The notes: generated from the letters alone by a model not told the origin. 64,000 nucleotides of DNA from Clostridium beijerinckii (GCF_036699995.1 NZ_CP144906.1:74501-138500); one strand, 5' to 3'. Counted from the stretch's first letter, positions 27,609 to 38,396 are shown. A program made the numbers and translations.

Positions 27609-27637
27609 AAAGGAATTTAGAAATTTGTGGAGAAATT
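27609..27637 (+). promoter_or_regulatory. Sigma-H type promoter of spoVG
   Basis: AAAGGAATT (27609-27617) matches the -35 pattern RNAGGAWWW exactly; 11 bases later GGAGAAATT (27629-27637) matches the -10 pattern RNNGAATWW at eight of nine positions. spoVG is a classical sigma-H gene in Bacillus, so the site fits the gene. Confidence 0.75.
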
Positions 27638-27683
27638 ATATAATATTAAATATTTTTAAGGCAACTGGGAGGGGTGGAGTAAA

Positions 27684-27959
27684 ATGCAAATAACAGATGT
27701 TAGAATTAGAAAAATTGCATCAGAAGGTAAAATGAAAGGAATAGTTTCTGTCACATTTGATAATGAATTTGTAGTTCATGATATCAAAGTTATAGAAGGA
27801 CAAATGGGTTTATTTATTGCTATGCCTAGTAGAAAAACACCAGATGGAGAATTTAAGGATATAGCTCACCCAATAAATACAGAAGCAAGAGAAAAAATAC
27901 AAACTGCAATTTTAGAAGCTTATGAAAAAGCAGTTTCAGAAGAAGTTGTAGAAGGCTAG
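27684..27959 (+). CDS. spoVG: Septation/sporulation regulator SpoVG
   Basis: A small nucleic-acid-binding regulator needed for normal asymmetric division and spore cortex in Bacillus. The 91-residue protein starts [11 protein letters not shown] and contains [42 protein letters not shown], which are diagnostic. ATG follows GGGAGGGGTGG. Upstream is a sigma-H type promoter and downstream a strong terminator, so it is monocistronic. The Bacillus neighbour yabJ is absent. Confidence 0.97.
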   Translation: MQITDVRIRKIASEGKMKGIVSVTFDNEFVVHDIKVIEGQMGLFIAMPSRKTPDGEFKDIAHPINTEAREKIQTAILEAYEKAVSEEVVEG

Positions 27960-27966
27960 GTTTTTA

Positions 27967-28000
27967 ACAAAAGGAAGTTTTAATGACTTCCTTTTGTTTT
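27967..28000 (+). terminator. Terminator of spoVG
   Basis: ACAAAAGGAAGT (27967-27978) pairs perfectly with ACTTCCTTTTGT (27986-27997), followed by TTT. Confidence 0.85.
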
Positions 28001-28154
28001 GTCATAAAGTATTTCTATAGCCAAATATTAAATGTACTAATGGGTTGAAATAAGAGTAGCTTTCCAATATAATTAAATTGATATGAATATTTAACCGATT
28101 ATTGCAAGTAAATAATCGTGTTAATATAAATTTATAAATGAGGTGTGGTATATA

Positions 28155-29522
28155 ATGTATAAATGTGCACTGGTTTTAGCAGCGGGTCAAGGTAAAAGAA
28201 TAAAATCTGATTTACCTAAAGTATTGCATAAAGTATGTGGTAAAGAAATGCTAAAACATGTTATAGATTCGATAAGAAAATCAGGAATTGATGATATAGA
28301 TGTAATTATAGGGAAAGGTGCTGAGCTTGTTAAAGAGAGAACATTAGATAGAAATGTTAGTTATTCAATGCAAGCTGAGCAATTAGGAACTGGCCATGCT
28401 GTTAAGTGCGCTGAAGAGTTCTTAAAGAATAAGAAAGGAGTAGTCGCAATTTTTACTGGTGATACTCCTTTAATAAAGCAATCAACAATTGAAAGGCTAT
28501 TTAATGAACATATAGAAGCAAAAAATTCAGCAACTATATTAACAGCAATAGTTAATGATCCTACAGGTTATGGAAGAATAGTAAGAACGAATGACGGCGT
28601 ATCAAAAATTGTAGAGCATAAAGATTGCACTGAAGAAGAGCTTAAGATAAATGAGATGAATTCAGGAATATACTGTTTTGATATTGAGCTACTTGTAGAT
28701 GCATTAAACAAGATAACAAATAATAATGGACAAGGTGAATATTATCTTACAGATGCTATAGGAATATTAAAATCTCAAGGTAAAAAAATAGGTGCAGTCG
28801 TAACTGAATATGAGGAAACTATCGGAGTAAATTCAAGAGTTCAGTTAGCAGAAGCAGAAGAAATACTTAAGAATAGAATAAATCTTATGCATATGGAAAA
28901 TGGAGTTACTCTAATTGATCCTAGAACAACATATATAGGGATTGATGTTGAAATAGGTAAAGATACAATAATATATCCTAATAATATTTTAGAGGGAAAT
29001 ACAAAGATAGGTAATAACTGCTTAATTTATCAAAATTCAAGAATTGTTGATAGTAATATTGGTAATGAGGTAGATGTTCAAGCTTCAGTTATATTAAATA
29101 GTAATATTGGTGATAATACTACTGTTGGTCCGTTTGCGTATATAAGACCAGAAACGACAATTGGTAAGCATGCAAGAATAGGAGATTTTGTAGAAATAAA
29201 GAAATCTACTATTGGAGATGGAACTAAAGTCTCTCACTTAACTTATATAGGAGATGCGGAAGTGGGATCGGAATGTAATTTCGGATGTGGTACAGTAGTT
29301 GTAAATTATGATGGTAAGAATAAACATAAGACTATTATAGGAGATCATAGCTTTATAGGCTGTAATACCAATTTGGTATCACCTGTCACAATTCACGATA
29401 ATACTTATATTGCGGCGGGATCGACCATTACATCTGAAGTAAAAGAAGGTGATCTTGCAGTTGCAAGAGCTAAGCAAAGAAATATCAGTGGATGGGTAGA
29501 TAAAAAAGGATTAAAAAAATAA
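28155..29522 (+). CDS. glmU: Bifunctional GlmU: N-acetylglucosamine-1-P uridyltransferase / glucosamine-1-P acetyltransferase
   Basis: Makes UDP-GlcNAc, the wall precursor. The 455-residue protein has an N-terminal pyrophosphorylase domain ([31 protein letters not shown]) and a C-terminal left-handed beta-helix with hexapeptide repeats (about 250-440), including [21 protein letters not shown] and [10 protein letters not shown] with the acetyltransferase histidine. ATG at 28155 is used because GAGGTG lies nine bases before it; a GTG four codons earlier overlaps that site. prs follows at 46 bp. Confidence 0.97.
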   Translation: MYKCALVLAAGQGKRIKSDLPKVLHKVCGKEMLKHVIDSIRKSGIDDIDVIIGKGAELVKERTLDRNVSYSMQAEQLGTGHAVKCAEEFLKNKKGVVAIFTGDTPLIKQSTIERLFNEHIEAKNSATILTAIVNDPTGYGRIVRTNDGVSKIVEHKDCTEEELKINEMNSGIYCFDIELLVDALNKITNNNGQGEYYLTDAIGILKSQGKKIGAVVTEYEETIGVNSRVQLAEAEEILKNRINLMHMENGVTLIDPRTTYIGIDVEIGKDTIIYPNNILEGNTKIGNNCLIYQNSRIVDSNIGNEVDVQASVILNSNIGDNTTVGPFAYIRPETTIGKHARIGDFVEIKKSTIGDGTKVSHLTYIGDAEVGSECNFGCGTVVVNYDGKNKHKTIIGDHSFIGCNTNLVSPVTIHDNTYIAAGSTITSEVKEGDLAVARAKQRNISGWVDKKGLKK

Positions 29523-29568
29523 TTTTTAATAATAAATCAGCCAAAATTTTAAGGAGGTCTTCTCAATT

Positions 29569-30534
29569 ATGATAACTCATGGAAGAAATATAAAAGTATT
29601 TACTGGAAATTCACACTCACAGTTAGCTCAAGATATAGCAGATATTTTAGGAGTTCCAGTAGGAAACTCTAAGGTTTCAACTTTTAGCGATGGTGAAATA
29701 TCTGTTGATATTAATGAAACTGTTAGAGGGAATGATGTGTTCATAGTTCAATCTACATCTTCACCTGTTAATAACAATCTAATGGAATTGCTAATTATGA
29801 TTGATGCATTTAAAAGAGCATCAGCAGGTAGAATTACAGCGGTTATTCCATACTATGGATATGCTAGACAGGATAGGAAGGTTAAGTCAAGGGATCCTAT
29901 AACTGCAAAACTGGTTGCAGATTTATTAACTGCAGCGGGAGCAAATAGGGTTTTAACTATGGATTTACATGCATCTCAGATTCAAGGATACTTTAATATT
30001 CCAGTAGATCATTTACTTGGAGCACCAATACTTGCTGAGCATTATATATCAAAAGGATTAGTAGATCAAGATGATGTTGTTGTAGTTTCGCCAGATTTAG
30101 GAAGTGTAACTAGGGCAAGAAAATTTGCGGATAATTTACATGCTCCAATAGCAATCATAGATAAGAGAAGGCCAAAGGCAAATGTTTCAGAAATAATGAA
30201 TATTATTGGTGATATTGAAGGAAAAAGATGTATATTAATTGATGATATGATAGATACAGCAGGAACTATTGCAAATGCAGCAAATGCGCTTAAGGATTTA
30301 GGGGCTAAGAATGTTTATGCTTGCTGTACACATGGAGTATTGTCTGGTCCTGCAATGGACAGAATAAATGCTTCAGCAATTGAAGAATTAGTACTATTAA
30401 ATACAATTCCGTTAAAAGAAGGTAACGATAATAGTAAAATTAGATCTATATCAGTAGCTCCTTTATTTGCAGAAGCAATAAAGAGAATTTATGATGATCA
30501 GCCAATAAGTAAGTTATTTGAATGTCAACAATAG
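29569..30534 (+). CDS. prs: Ribose-phosphate pyrophosphokinase (PRPP synthetase)
   Basis: Makes PRPP from ribose 5-phosphate and ATP for purines, pyrimidines, His and Trp. The 321-residue protein has [41 protein letters not shown], the [18 protein letters not shown] region and the PRPP loop [23 protein letters not shown] precedes ATG 29569. It is cotranscribed with glmU and ends at a terminator; product PRPP is also the PurR effector. Confidence 0.97.
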   Translation: MITHGRNIKVFTGNSHSQLAQDIADILGVPVGNSKVSTFSDGEISVDINETVRGNDVFIVQSTSSPVNNNLMELLIMIDAFKRASAGRITAVIPYYGYARQDRKVKSRDPITAKLVADLLTAAGANRVLTMDLHASQIQGYFNIPVDHLLGAPILAEHYISKGLVDQDDVVVVSPDLGSVTRARKFADNLHAPIAIIDKRRPKANVSEIMNIIGDIEGKRCILIDDMIDTAGTIANAANALKDLGAKNVYACCTHGVLSGPAMDRINASAIEELVLLNTIPLKEGNDNSKIRSISVAPLFAEAIKRIYDDQPISKLFECQQ

Positions 30535-30576
30535 ATAATAATTTAAAGATTTGTTAAGTGAATAAGATATTAAAAG

Positions 30577-30626
30577 GAATGTATATTTACTCTAAGTAAT
30601 TAGGGTAAATATATATTCTATTTTTT
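30577..30626 (+). terminator. Terminator of glmU-prs
   Basis: GAATGTATATTTACTCT pairs with AGGGTAAATATATATTC around a short loop, followed by TATTTTTT. The rest of the spacer to 30852 holds only AT-rich promoter-like sequence. Confidence 0.8.
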
Positions 30627-30852
30627 ATAGTTAAATAAATTTATTTCATTACGTCAATATTAAGATTGTAAACGAGAAAAGTTTTATGATTTAATTAAAA
30701 TAGGGTCTATTAAATAATTATTATACTTATATATTTTTAGAATATTTATTATAATTAAAGGATGATTTTGTTTTCTATAATAAATAGTATATTTATGTTA
30801 TATTAGGATATGAATGCTTATGTAATAGTAATAAATTAAGGAGGAAAGAAGA

Positions 30853-31539
30853 GTGGATGGAGTTACAACCAAGGTTCTGATTGTGGATGATGATGAAAAC
30901 ATTAGTGAAGTGATAGACATGTATTTAAAAAGCTCTGGATATAATACAAAAATAGCCTTGAATGGTAAAGAGGCTCAAGAATTTTATTTAGAATATAATC
31001 CAGATATTGTCTTGCTTGATGTTATGATACCGTATATAGATGGAATTGATATTCTAAAATGGATACGAAAACAGAAGGAAACTCCAGTTATAATGATTAC
31101 AGCAAAGGGAGACACCTTTGATAAGGTTTTAGCACTAGAAATTGGTGCAGATGATTATATAGTAAAACCTTTTGAACCTAAAGAATTATTAGCGAGAGTA
31201 AAAGCTGTATTAAGGAGATATTCTTCAGAGAATATTAAAAATGAAGTAATAAAATTAAGTGATTTATCAATAGATTCAACTTCATATAAGGTTATATATA
31301 ATGAAGAAGAAATAAAAATGCCACCAAAGGAATTTGAATTATTATATTACTTGGCTAATAATAAAAACAAAGTCTTTACGAGAGAACAATTACTTTGTGA
31401 AGTGTGGGGATATGATTATCCGGGAGATTCTAGAACTGTAGATGTTCATATAAAAAGATTAAGGGAAAAATTAAGTAGTGGAGAACAGTGGGAAATCCAA
31501 ACAGTATGGGGTGTTGGTTATAAATTTGAGGTAAATTAA
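30853..31539 (+). CDS. OmpR/PhoB-type response regulator
   Basis: A 228-residue two-domain regulator. The receiver domain has DDDENI (acidic pocket), the phospho-acceptor D56 in IVLLDVMIPYIDG, T in MITAKG and K in VKPF. The C-terminal winged helix (about 128-225) has PPKEFELLYYLANN, VFTREQLLCEVWGYDYPGDSRTVDVHIKRLREKL. GTG at 30853 follows AAGGAGGAAAG. The kinase gene begins directly after its stop codon. Target genes not identifiable from sequence. Confidence 0.95.
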   Translation: MDGVTTKVLIVDDDENISEVIDMYLKSSGYNTKIALNGKEAQEFYLEYNPDIVLLDVMIPYIDGIDILKWIRKQKETPVIMITAKGDTFDKVLALEIGADDYIVKPFEPKELLARVKAVLRRYSSENIKNEVIKLSDLSIDSTSYKVIYNEEEIKMPPKEFELLYYLANNKNKVFTREQLLCEVWGYDYPGDSRTVDVHIKRLREKLSSGEQWEIQTVWGVGYKFEVN

Positions 31540-32961
31540 ATGAAAAAGAGTGGAAGCTTACTTCAAAAACTTATAATAACATTTATAGTTATTTTGACTA
31601 TTGTTTTAGTTTCATTAGCTTGGCTATTATCTATATGGTTTAGAATAACATATTTTACTGAAAAGAAGATGCAGTTTCAGAAAGATGGAGAGTATATATC
31701 CGAATCTATAAAAGCATACAATTCTGACAAAAATTCATTGGAATATGATAAATTACAGGCTATAGTGGATATGTCAAGTGTTGGAGCAAATGCTGATATT
31801 ACTGTTTCTGATAAGTTCGATAATATATATATATATTCTAAAGCGTCAAGTACTAAGGAGATAGACAATAAACCAGAGAATATAGAGAATAGTAAAGATT
31901 CTTTACTTAATGGAAAGCCAGTAGAGTATATTGGAGACCGTTACACCTATATATATCCAATATTAAAAGATGATGAATTTCAAGGATATATTGTCATGAC
32001 AGCTCCTTTATCAACAATAGGTAAACAGTTGCATAGAATATATCTTATTGTATGGATATCGGCATTAGGAGCAATGGTATTTGCATCTGTAGTTTTATCA
32101 TTAGTTTCAAAGAAAATATTGATTAATCCTTTAGCTGAAATAAACAAGGCGGCCAAAAGGTTTGCTAATGGAGAAGTTAATAAAAGAGTTCATATAGAAT
32201 CGTGTGATGAGATTGGTGAGCTGGCAAGTTCATTTAATATAATGGCGGAGTCTTTGGAAAAGGTTGAGAATAATAGAAGAGATTTTATATCAAATGTTTC
32301 CCATGAGTTGAGATCACCAATAACTTCTATAAAGGGATTTATTGCCGGAATAATAGATGGAGTGATTCCAAGGGATAAAGAAGGATATTATCTAGACATA
32401 GTATATAGTGAGATAAAAAGACTTACAAGATTAATTAATGATTTACTGGATTTATCAGCTATTGAATCAGGTAAATTAAAATTCAATATGAAAAAGATCG
32501 ATATAAATGAGTTAATTAGATTATGTGTTATAAATAATGAACAAAAGATAAGAGAAAAGCAAATAATGTTAAAAGTAGATTTGAAAGATCAGAATTGTTA
32601 TGTAAAAGCGGATGAAGATAAGACAATGCAAGTCATGACTAATTTATTAGATAATGCAATAAAATACTGCGGAAACAATGGAATTATAAGAATTAGTACA
32701 TATTCCAAGGGTTCTAAAGTATTTGTTGAGATATATAATAATGGACCTAAAATTGCAGATGAAGAAATAAGGCATATATGGAATAGATTTTATAAATCAG
32801 ATAAGTCTAGAACAAACAAAGTTAGTACTGGACTCGGATTGCCAATAGTAAGAATGATAATTATGCAACAAGGTGAGGAAGTATGGGTCAAGAATCATCC
32901 TAATATAGGAGTCACATTTACATTTTCACTTACAAAATATAAGAATAATAAGATTAGATAA
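31540..32961 (+). CDS. [16 protein letters not shown] histidine kinase
   Basis: The partner of the upstream regulator. The 473-residue protein has a membrane helix (about 11-33), an extracellular sensor (about 35-165), a second helix (166-188), a HAMP domain (NPLAEINKAAKRFANGEVNKRV), an H-box with phospho-acceptor H255 in FISNVSHELRSPITSIKGF, an N-box NLLDNAIKYC, and a G2-like STGLGLPIVRMII. At the usual G1 Asp it reads IYNNGPKI, so Asn replaces Asp, a variant seen in other Firmicute kinases. Start abuts the regulator stop. Signal unknown. Confidence 0.94.
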   Translation: MKKSGSLLQKLIITFIVILTIVLVSLAWLLSIWFRITYFTEKKMQFQKDGEYISESIKAYNSDKNSLEYDKLQAIVDMSSVGANADITVSDKFDNIYIYSKASSTKEIDNKPENIENSKDSLLNGKPVEYIGDRYTYIYPILKDDEFQGYIVMTAPLSTIGKQLHRIYLIVWISALGAMVFASVVLSLVSKKILINPLAEINKAAKRFANGEVNKRVHIESCDEIGELASSFNIMAESLEKVENNRRDFISNVSHELRSPITSIKGFIAGIIDGVIPRDKEGYYLDIVYSEIKRLTRLINDLLDLSAIESGKLKFNMKKIDINELIRLCVINNEQKIREKQIMLKVDLKDQNCYVKADEDKTMQVMTNLLDNAIKYCGNNGIIRISTYSKGSKVFVEIYNNGPKIADEEIRHIWNRFYKSDKSRTNKVSTGLGLPIVRMIIMQQGEEVWVKNHPNIGVTFTFSLTKYKNNKIR

Positions 32962-32983
32962 GAGCGCTAAGGAGGAAACAAGT

Positions 32984-33559
32984 ATGTTTTTAATAGTAGG
33001 TCTTGGAAACCCAGGAAATGAGTATGAGAATACAAGACATAATATTGGTTTTAAAGTTATTGATAATATCGCAAAAGAGTATAATATTGAAATAAACAGG
33101 CAAAAATTTAAAGGTATGTATGGAGAAGGTTTTATAAATGGAAAAAAGGTTATGCTTTTAAAGCCAACTACTTACATGAACTTAAGTGGTGAAAGTGTAA
33201 GAGAAGTAGTTGATTTTTATAACCTTAGCAATGATGAGATATTAGTTATATATGATGATATCAGTCTAGAAGTTGGCAAATTAAGAATAAGAGAAAAAGG
33301 AAGTGCTGGAGGGCATAATGGAATAAAGAGCATCATAGCGCATTTAAATAGTGAAATTTTCTCAAGGATAAAAGTAGGGGTAGGACAACCTAATGGAGAT
33401 TTAGTAAAACATGTATTAGGTAAATTTACGAAAGAAGAAACTGCGATTCTAAGTGAAAGTGTAGAAGCGTCCACAAAGGCGGCAGCGGAAATAATTAAAA
33501 GTGATGTTAAGACAGCTATGAATCAGTTCAATGGATTCAAGGCGAGTACAACAGTTTAA
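32984..33559 (+). CDS. pth: Peptidyl-tRNA hydrolase
   Basis: Recycles peptidyl-tRNA released by drop-off from ribosomes. The 191-residue protein begins FLIVGLGNPGNEYENTRHNIGF with the catalytic His and continues LLKPTTYMNLSGESV, IYDDISLEVGKLRIREKGSAGGHNGIKSI and RIKVGVGQP. ATG follows AGGAGGAAACAAGT, 23 bp after the kinase stop. mfd starts 15 bp later; pth-mfd is a conserved pair. Confidence 0.97.
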   Translation: MFLIVGLGNPGNEYENTRHNIGFKVIDNIAKEYNIEINRQKFKGMYGEGFINGKKVMLLKPTTYMNLSGESVREVVDFYNLSNDEILVIYDDISLEVGKLRIREKGSAGGHNGIKSIIAHLNSEIFSRIKVGVGQPNGDLVKHVLGKFTKEETAILSESVEASTKAAAEIIKSDVKTAMNQFNGFKASTTV

Positions 33560-33573
33560 AGAAGGTGCATGGG

Positions 33574-36500
33574 ATGAGATTAAAAGGGTTATTGGAGCCC
33601 TTGGAAAGTAGTTTAGAATTTCAAAACATAATACAAGGTATTGAAAGTAAAAGATACCCTATTGGTATATATGGTGCATCTGAATCAGGTCGAGGATACA
33701 TTATAAGTGGAATATTTGAAAATACTAACAGATCAATTGTGGTTGTAACTCAAAGCGATATGGAAGCAAAAAATCTTTATGAAGATTTAATATTTTATAC
33801 TAATGAGGTATATTATTTTCCAGTAAAGGAAATGGTTTTCTATAATATTGATGCTATTTCTGGAGATTTGAGATGGGCAAGATTAAAAGTAATAAATGAA
33901 ATATTAAATAATAAGAAAAAAATAATAGTGACATCAATAGAAGCTTTTGCGGCAAAATATACTCCTCGTAATTTATTTTTAGAATATAGCATGAAATTTA
34001 AAGAAGGCGATGAAGTTAATCTTGCCGATATATCAAATAAATTAATTCAATCAGGTTATGAAAGAGTGGAAATGGTTGAGGGTAAAGGACAATTTTCACT
34101 TAGAGGAGGTATATTAGACGTATTTCCAACAGGTTCAACTTATCCATATAGAGTTGAACTTTTTGGCGATGAAATAGAATCCATAAGAACTTTTAATACA
34201 GAATCTCAACGAAGTATTGAGAAAGTTAAAAAGATAGATATTTTTCCTGCAAAAGAAGTAATAGTTTCAGAAGAGATGTTAGAGGTTGGAAGAAATAAAC
34301 TTAAGGAAGAGTTTAATAAAATTGCTGAAAATGATAAAGACAGCGAAAGAGTAGAAAAACTAAGAAAAATATTAAATAAAAACTTAGAGCTATTAGAAGA
34401 GACTTCATCTTTTGAAACAATAGATAGTTATCTTCCTTACTTTACAAAGGAGACAGAAAGTCTTTTCGATTATTTTAATAATTATTTCTTTATAGTAGAT
34501 AATGTTCAAAGATGTAAGGGGAAATTAGAATCAACTTATTTAGAGTTTGAGGAAAACTTCACAGCTTTTTCTCAAAGAGGAGATATATTTCCCGGGCAAG
34601 GAAATTTATTAATTAATAAAGAAGAAGTATTAGAATCATTTGAAGATGAAAAAATTGCTTTTATCGAAGCATTGACAAAAGTTTCTGGCTGGCTAAAGCC
34701 ACTATCAATAATAAATGTAGCTCAAACAACATTAAATAACTATCAAGGTCAGCTAGATTTATTAATTGACGAAATATTAGGGAAAAAGAATTTAGGCTAT
34801 AAGACACTAATTTTATCAGGAACTCGAGCTAGAGGGGAACGTTTAGTTGGAACATTAAGAGATAGAGGAATAGAAAGTGTCTATAAGGATACAGTTGATA
34901 AAATTGAGTATGGTGAAGTTGCAATAACTTTTGGTAATCAGTTGAGAGGATTTGAATATCCCCAATATAAAGTATGTATAATATCAGATAAAGAAGTATT
35001 TGGTGCGGCAAAGAGAAAATTAAAAAGTAGTAAAGCAAAGAAAAAGGGAATTTCTAAAATCAAGAGCTTTGCAGAATTAAAACCAGGAGATTACGTAGTA
35101 CATGCAAATCATGGTATCGGAGTATACAAAGGAATTAAGCAAATAGATGTTGGAGGCCATAAAAGAGATTATTTAGATATTGTTTATGATAAAGGCGATA
35201 AATTATATGTTCCAGTAGATCAACTAGATTTAATTCAAAAATATGTTGGAAGTGAAGGGAAGTCACCTAAAGTCAATAAACTTGGAAGCTCTGAATGGCA
35301 AAAAGCAAAGGCAAAGGCAAGAAAATCAATAAATGAAATAGCTGAAGATTTAGTTAAGCTTTATGCAATGAGAAGTACTGTAAAGGGACATAAGTTTTCT
35401 AAGGACACTGAATGGCAAAAACAATTTGAAGATGAGTTTCCGTTTGAAGAAACTCCAGACCAATTAACCTCACTGGAAGAAATAAAGACAGATATGGAAT
35501 CTGATAAACCTATGGATAGACTTTTATGTGGAGATGTTGGGTATGGCAAAACAGAAGTTGCCATAAGAGCCGCGTTTAAAGCTGTAATGGATGGAAAACA
35601 AGTTGCCCTTTTAGTTCCAACTACTATTTTAGCAGAGCAACATTATAAAAATATAAAAAATAGATTTTCAGATTTTCCAATAAAGATAGATATGGTTAGT
35701 AGGTTTAGGACAGCAAAACAACAGAAGGAAATACTTCAAAAGGTGAAGGAAGGTAATTTAGATATTTTAATAGGTACCCATAGATTAGTATCTAAAGACA
35801 TTCAATTTAAAGATCTAGGCTTATTAATAGTAGACGAAGAGCAAAGATTTGGAGTTAAACAAAAAGAGAAAATTAAAGGGATTAAGAAAAATGTTGATGT
35901 TTTAACTCTAAGTGCAACTCCAATTCCTAGAACCCTTCATATGTCACTAAGCGGGGTTAGAGATATTTCGGTTATAGAAACACCGCCGGAAGAAAGGTAT
36001 CCTGTTCAAACATATGTTGTTGAGCAGAATGATCAGCTCATAAGAGACGCAATTCTTAGGGAGATAGGTAGAGGCGGCCAAGTTTACTTTGTATACAATA
36101 GAGTGGAAGATATAGAAAGGATGGCTAAGTATGTTCAAGCGCTAGTTCCAGAGAGTAAGGTTGGAATTGCTCATGGTCAAATGGCAGAAAGACAACTTGA
36201 GAAGGAAATGTTTGACTTTATGTCAGAAGAGTATAACGTATTAGTCTGCACTACTATAATAGAAACTGGAATGGATATTCAAAATGTAAATACTATAATA
36301 ATATATGATGCAGATAAGATGGGACTTTCTCAGTTATATCAGCTTAGAGGTAGAGTTGGTAGATCAAATAGAATTGCATATGCGTATTTGCTGTATACTA
36401 AGGATAAAGTGTTAACAGAAGTTGCTGAAAAAAGGCTTAAGGCATTAAAGGATTTCACTGAATTGGGCTCTGGTTTTAAAATAGCTATGAGAGATTTGGA

Positions 36501-37074
36501 AATTAGAGGTGCAGGTAATATGATGGGATCTTCTCAACATGGACATATGGCCTCTATAGGATATGATCTGTATTGCAGAATGCTTGAAGATACTGTTAAA
36601 CTTCTTAAAGGTGAAATTCAAAAAGAACCTATAGAAACAACCTTAGATATAAAGGTAGATGCCTTTATATCAGAAAATTATATAGAAGATGAAATTCAAA
36701 AAATTGAAGTTTATAAGAAAATTGCTGCAATTGAGGGATTAGACGATTATAGTGATATCAAAGAAGAACTAGAAGATAGATACTCTAAGATACCAGAACC
36801 TGTATATAATTTAATGGATATTGCTTATATAAAGAGTAGAGCTAAATCTATATTCATTGAAGAGATAAAAGAAACCCCAAAAGAATTATTGTTCAAGTTT
36901 GCACAAGGTGAAAGTGAATATAAAAATATATTTAAAATATTGATGGAAAAATATAAGAGTAGTGTAGTATTAAAATTTGGTTCAAACCCTTATTTCGCAT
37001 TTAAATTAAAATATATTAAGAAAGAAAATAAATTGGAGTTTCTGAAGGACGTTTTTGATGACATAATATTGTAA
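33574..37074 (+). CDS. mfd: Transcription-repair coupling factor Mfd
   Basis: Removes stalled RNA polymerase at DNA lesions and recruits UvrA. I chose ATG 33574 (1166 residues) with AAGAAGG about eight bases before it; a GTG at 33565 overlaps the ribosome site. Order: UvrB-homology region (about 20-330, GRGYIISGIF, KGQFSLRGGILDVFPTGS), RNA-polymerase-interaction domain (KPGDYVVHANHGIGVYKGI, about 505-570), RecG-like translocase with GDVGYGKTEVA, DEEQRFG, LSATPIPRTLHMSLSG and QLRGRVGRSNR, and a C-terminal TRCF domain. Full length. Confidence 0.97.
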   Translation: MRLKGLLEPLESSLEFQNIIQGIESKRYPIGIYGASESGRGYIISGIFENTNRSIVVVTQSDMEAKNLYEDLIFYTNEVYYFPVKEMVFYNIDAISGDLRWARLKVINEILNNKKKIIVTSIEAFAAKYTPRNLFLEYSMKFKEGDEVNLADISNKLIQSGYERVEMVEGKGQFSLRGGILDVFPTGSTYPYRVELFGDEIESIRTFNTESQRSIEKVKKIDIFPAKEVIVSEEMLEVGRNKLKEEFNKIAENDKDSERVEKLRKILNKNLELLEETSSFETIDSYLPYFTKETESLFDYFNNYFFIVDNVQRCKGKLESTYLEFEENFTAFSQRGDIFPGQGNLLINKEEVLESFEDEKIAFIEALTKVSGWLKPLSIINVAQTTLNNYQGQLDLLIDEILGKKNLGYKTLILSGTRARGERLVGTLRDRGIESVYKDTVDKIEYGEVAITFGNQLRGFEYPQYKVCIISDKEVFGAAKRKLKSSKAKKKGISKIKSFAELKPGDYVVHANHGIGVYKGIKQIDVGGHKRDYLDIVYDKGDKLYVPVDQLDLIQKYVGSEGKSPKVNKLGSSEWQKAKAKARKSINEIAEDLVKLYAMRSTVKGHKFSKDTEWQKQFEDEFPFEETPDQLTSLEEIKTDMESDKPMDRLLCGDVGYGKTEVAIRAAFKAVMDGKQVALLVPTTILAEQHYKNIKNRFSDFPIKIDMVSRFRTAKQQKEILQKVKEGNLDILIGTHRLVSKDIQFKDLGLLIVDEEQRFGVKQKEKIKGIKKNVDVLTLSATPIPRTLHMSLSGVRDISVIETPPEERYPVQTYVVEQNDQLIRDAILREIGRGGQVYFVYNRVEDIERMAKYVQALVPESKVGIAHGQMAERQLEKEMFDFMSEEYNVLVCTTIIETGMDIQNVNTIIIYDADKMGLSQLYQLRGRVGRSNRIAYAYLLYTKDKVLTEVAEKRLKALKDFTELGSGFKIAMRDLEIRGAGNMMGSSQHGHMASIGYDLYCRMLEDTVKLLKGEIQKEPIETTLDIKVDAFISENYIEDEIQKIEVYKKIAAIEGLDDYSDIKEELEDRYSKIPEPVYNLMDIAYIKSRAKSIFIEEIKETPKELLFKFAQGESEYKNIFKILMEKYKSSVVLKFGSNPYFAFKLKYIKKENKLEFLKDVFDDIIL

Positions 37075-37361
37075 CAAATCTATGATATAAAAGAAAAGTA
37101 GAAGAAATAAAATAGTGTAAAAAATTTGAATTATAAAAGCAATATTGATATACTAATGTTATGAATTTTTACAGTAAGAAACCTAAAAGAATAATGTTAT
37201 CCGACAAAAATTAATTTAGCTTTTCAAATTTCGTTTTATAATTCTAGCAAGTTTTGTTTAAGTAGAATTTGAAAAGTGATTTTAGTTTGTCTAAATTATA
37301 TGTATTTATGTGGAAAGTTATTTTTAGTGGGTTTAAATCTAGAATAAGCGAGGGGAAAACT

Positions 37362-38396
37362 TTGAAAAAATTAAAAAAATTTGTTGCAGCTGTAGCTATG
37401 GTGACAATTGCGGTATCAGCTATGGGTTGCAAAATGATTGAGAAAACACCAGAAGCGATACAGAAAACAGTTCTTGCAACAGTTGGAAATGAAAAAATAA
37501 CAAAAGGTGATTTAGATAAAGAAATGGAAAAGTATACTGCACAACTAAAGCAGCAGTATGGAGATAATTATGAAAGTAATGCTCAAGTTAAAGATCAGTT
37601 GCAACAAGCAAAAAAACAGGAATTAGACAACTTAGTAACTCAAAAAGTAGTATTACAAAAGGCTACTGAGTTAAATCTTAAGCCATCTGATGATGATATA
37701 AATAAGCAAGTTGATGATCAGATAGCTCAAATTAAATCTCAATATTCAGAAGAAGGACAATTTGAAAGTGTTTTAGAGCAAAATGGATTGACTGAAGATC
37801 AGCTAAAAGATGCTATAAAAAATAATGTTATAATGCAGGCTGTTCAACAAGATATAGTGAAAGATATAGAAGTTACTGATGACGATGTTCAAACATATTA
37901 TAATGAAAATAAGGATTCAAAATATACACAAGGAGCTGGAGCGAATGCATCACATATTCTAATAGCTGAAAAGGCTAGTGATGGATCAATAGATTATGAT
38001 GCATCATTAACAAAAGCTAACGCTATAAAAGCAAAATTAGATTCTGGAGCTGATTTTGCGAAATTAGCTAAGGATAACTCAACAGATGCAGCAACAAAAG
38101 ATAATGGTGGTAGTTTAGGATTTGTAGCATACAACTCAACACAATTAGTTACTGAATTTATGGATGGGTTTAAGAATTTGAAAGAAGGGGAAGTTTCAGC
38201 ACCAGTAAAGAGTCAGTTTGGATATCATATAATTAAGGCTACTGGATTAAAAGACTCACAAGTAACTCCTTTCGAACAAGTTAAGGATCAAATAAAATCA
38301 TCATTATTACAACAAAAGCAACAAGATGCTTTAAGTGCTAAGATTACAGAATGGAAAACAGACCTAAAAGTAAAAACTTATGAAGATAAATTATAA
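37362..38396 (+). CDS. PrsA-like peptidylprolyl isomerase lipoprotein
   Basis: An extracytoplasmic folding factor anchored by lipid. I chose TTG 37362 (AGGGG just upstream): it gives a normal signal peptide, KKLKKFVAAVAMVTIAVSAMGC, with lipobox Cys. An open frame runs 31 codons further upstream but would bury the signal peptide. The mature protein (about 320 residues) has a SurA-like N-terminal helical region (KGDLDKEMEKYTAQLKQQYG) and a parvulin domain with ASHILIAEK, SGADFAKLAKDNSTD, NGGSLGFVAY and KSQFGYHIIKATG. Gln/Lys-rich as usual for PrsA. Single gene with terminator. Confidence 0.94.
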   Translation: MKKLKKFVAAVAMVTIAVSAMGCKMIEKTPEAIQKTVLATVGNEKITKGDLDKEMEKYTAQLKQQYGDNYESNAQVKDQLQQAKKQELDNLVTQKVVLQKATELNLKPSDDDINKQVDDQIAQIKSQYSEEGQFESVLEQNGLTEDQLKDAIKNNVIMQAVQQDIVKDIEVTDDDVQTYYNENKDSKYTQGAGANASHILIAEKASDGSIDYDASLTKANAIKAKLDSGADFAKLAKDNSTDAATKDNGGSLGFVAYNSTQLVTEFMDGFKNLKEGEVSAPVKSQFGYHIIKATGLKDSQVTPFEQVKDQIKSSLLQQKQQDALSAKITEWKTDLKVKTYEDKL

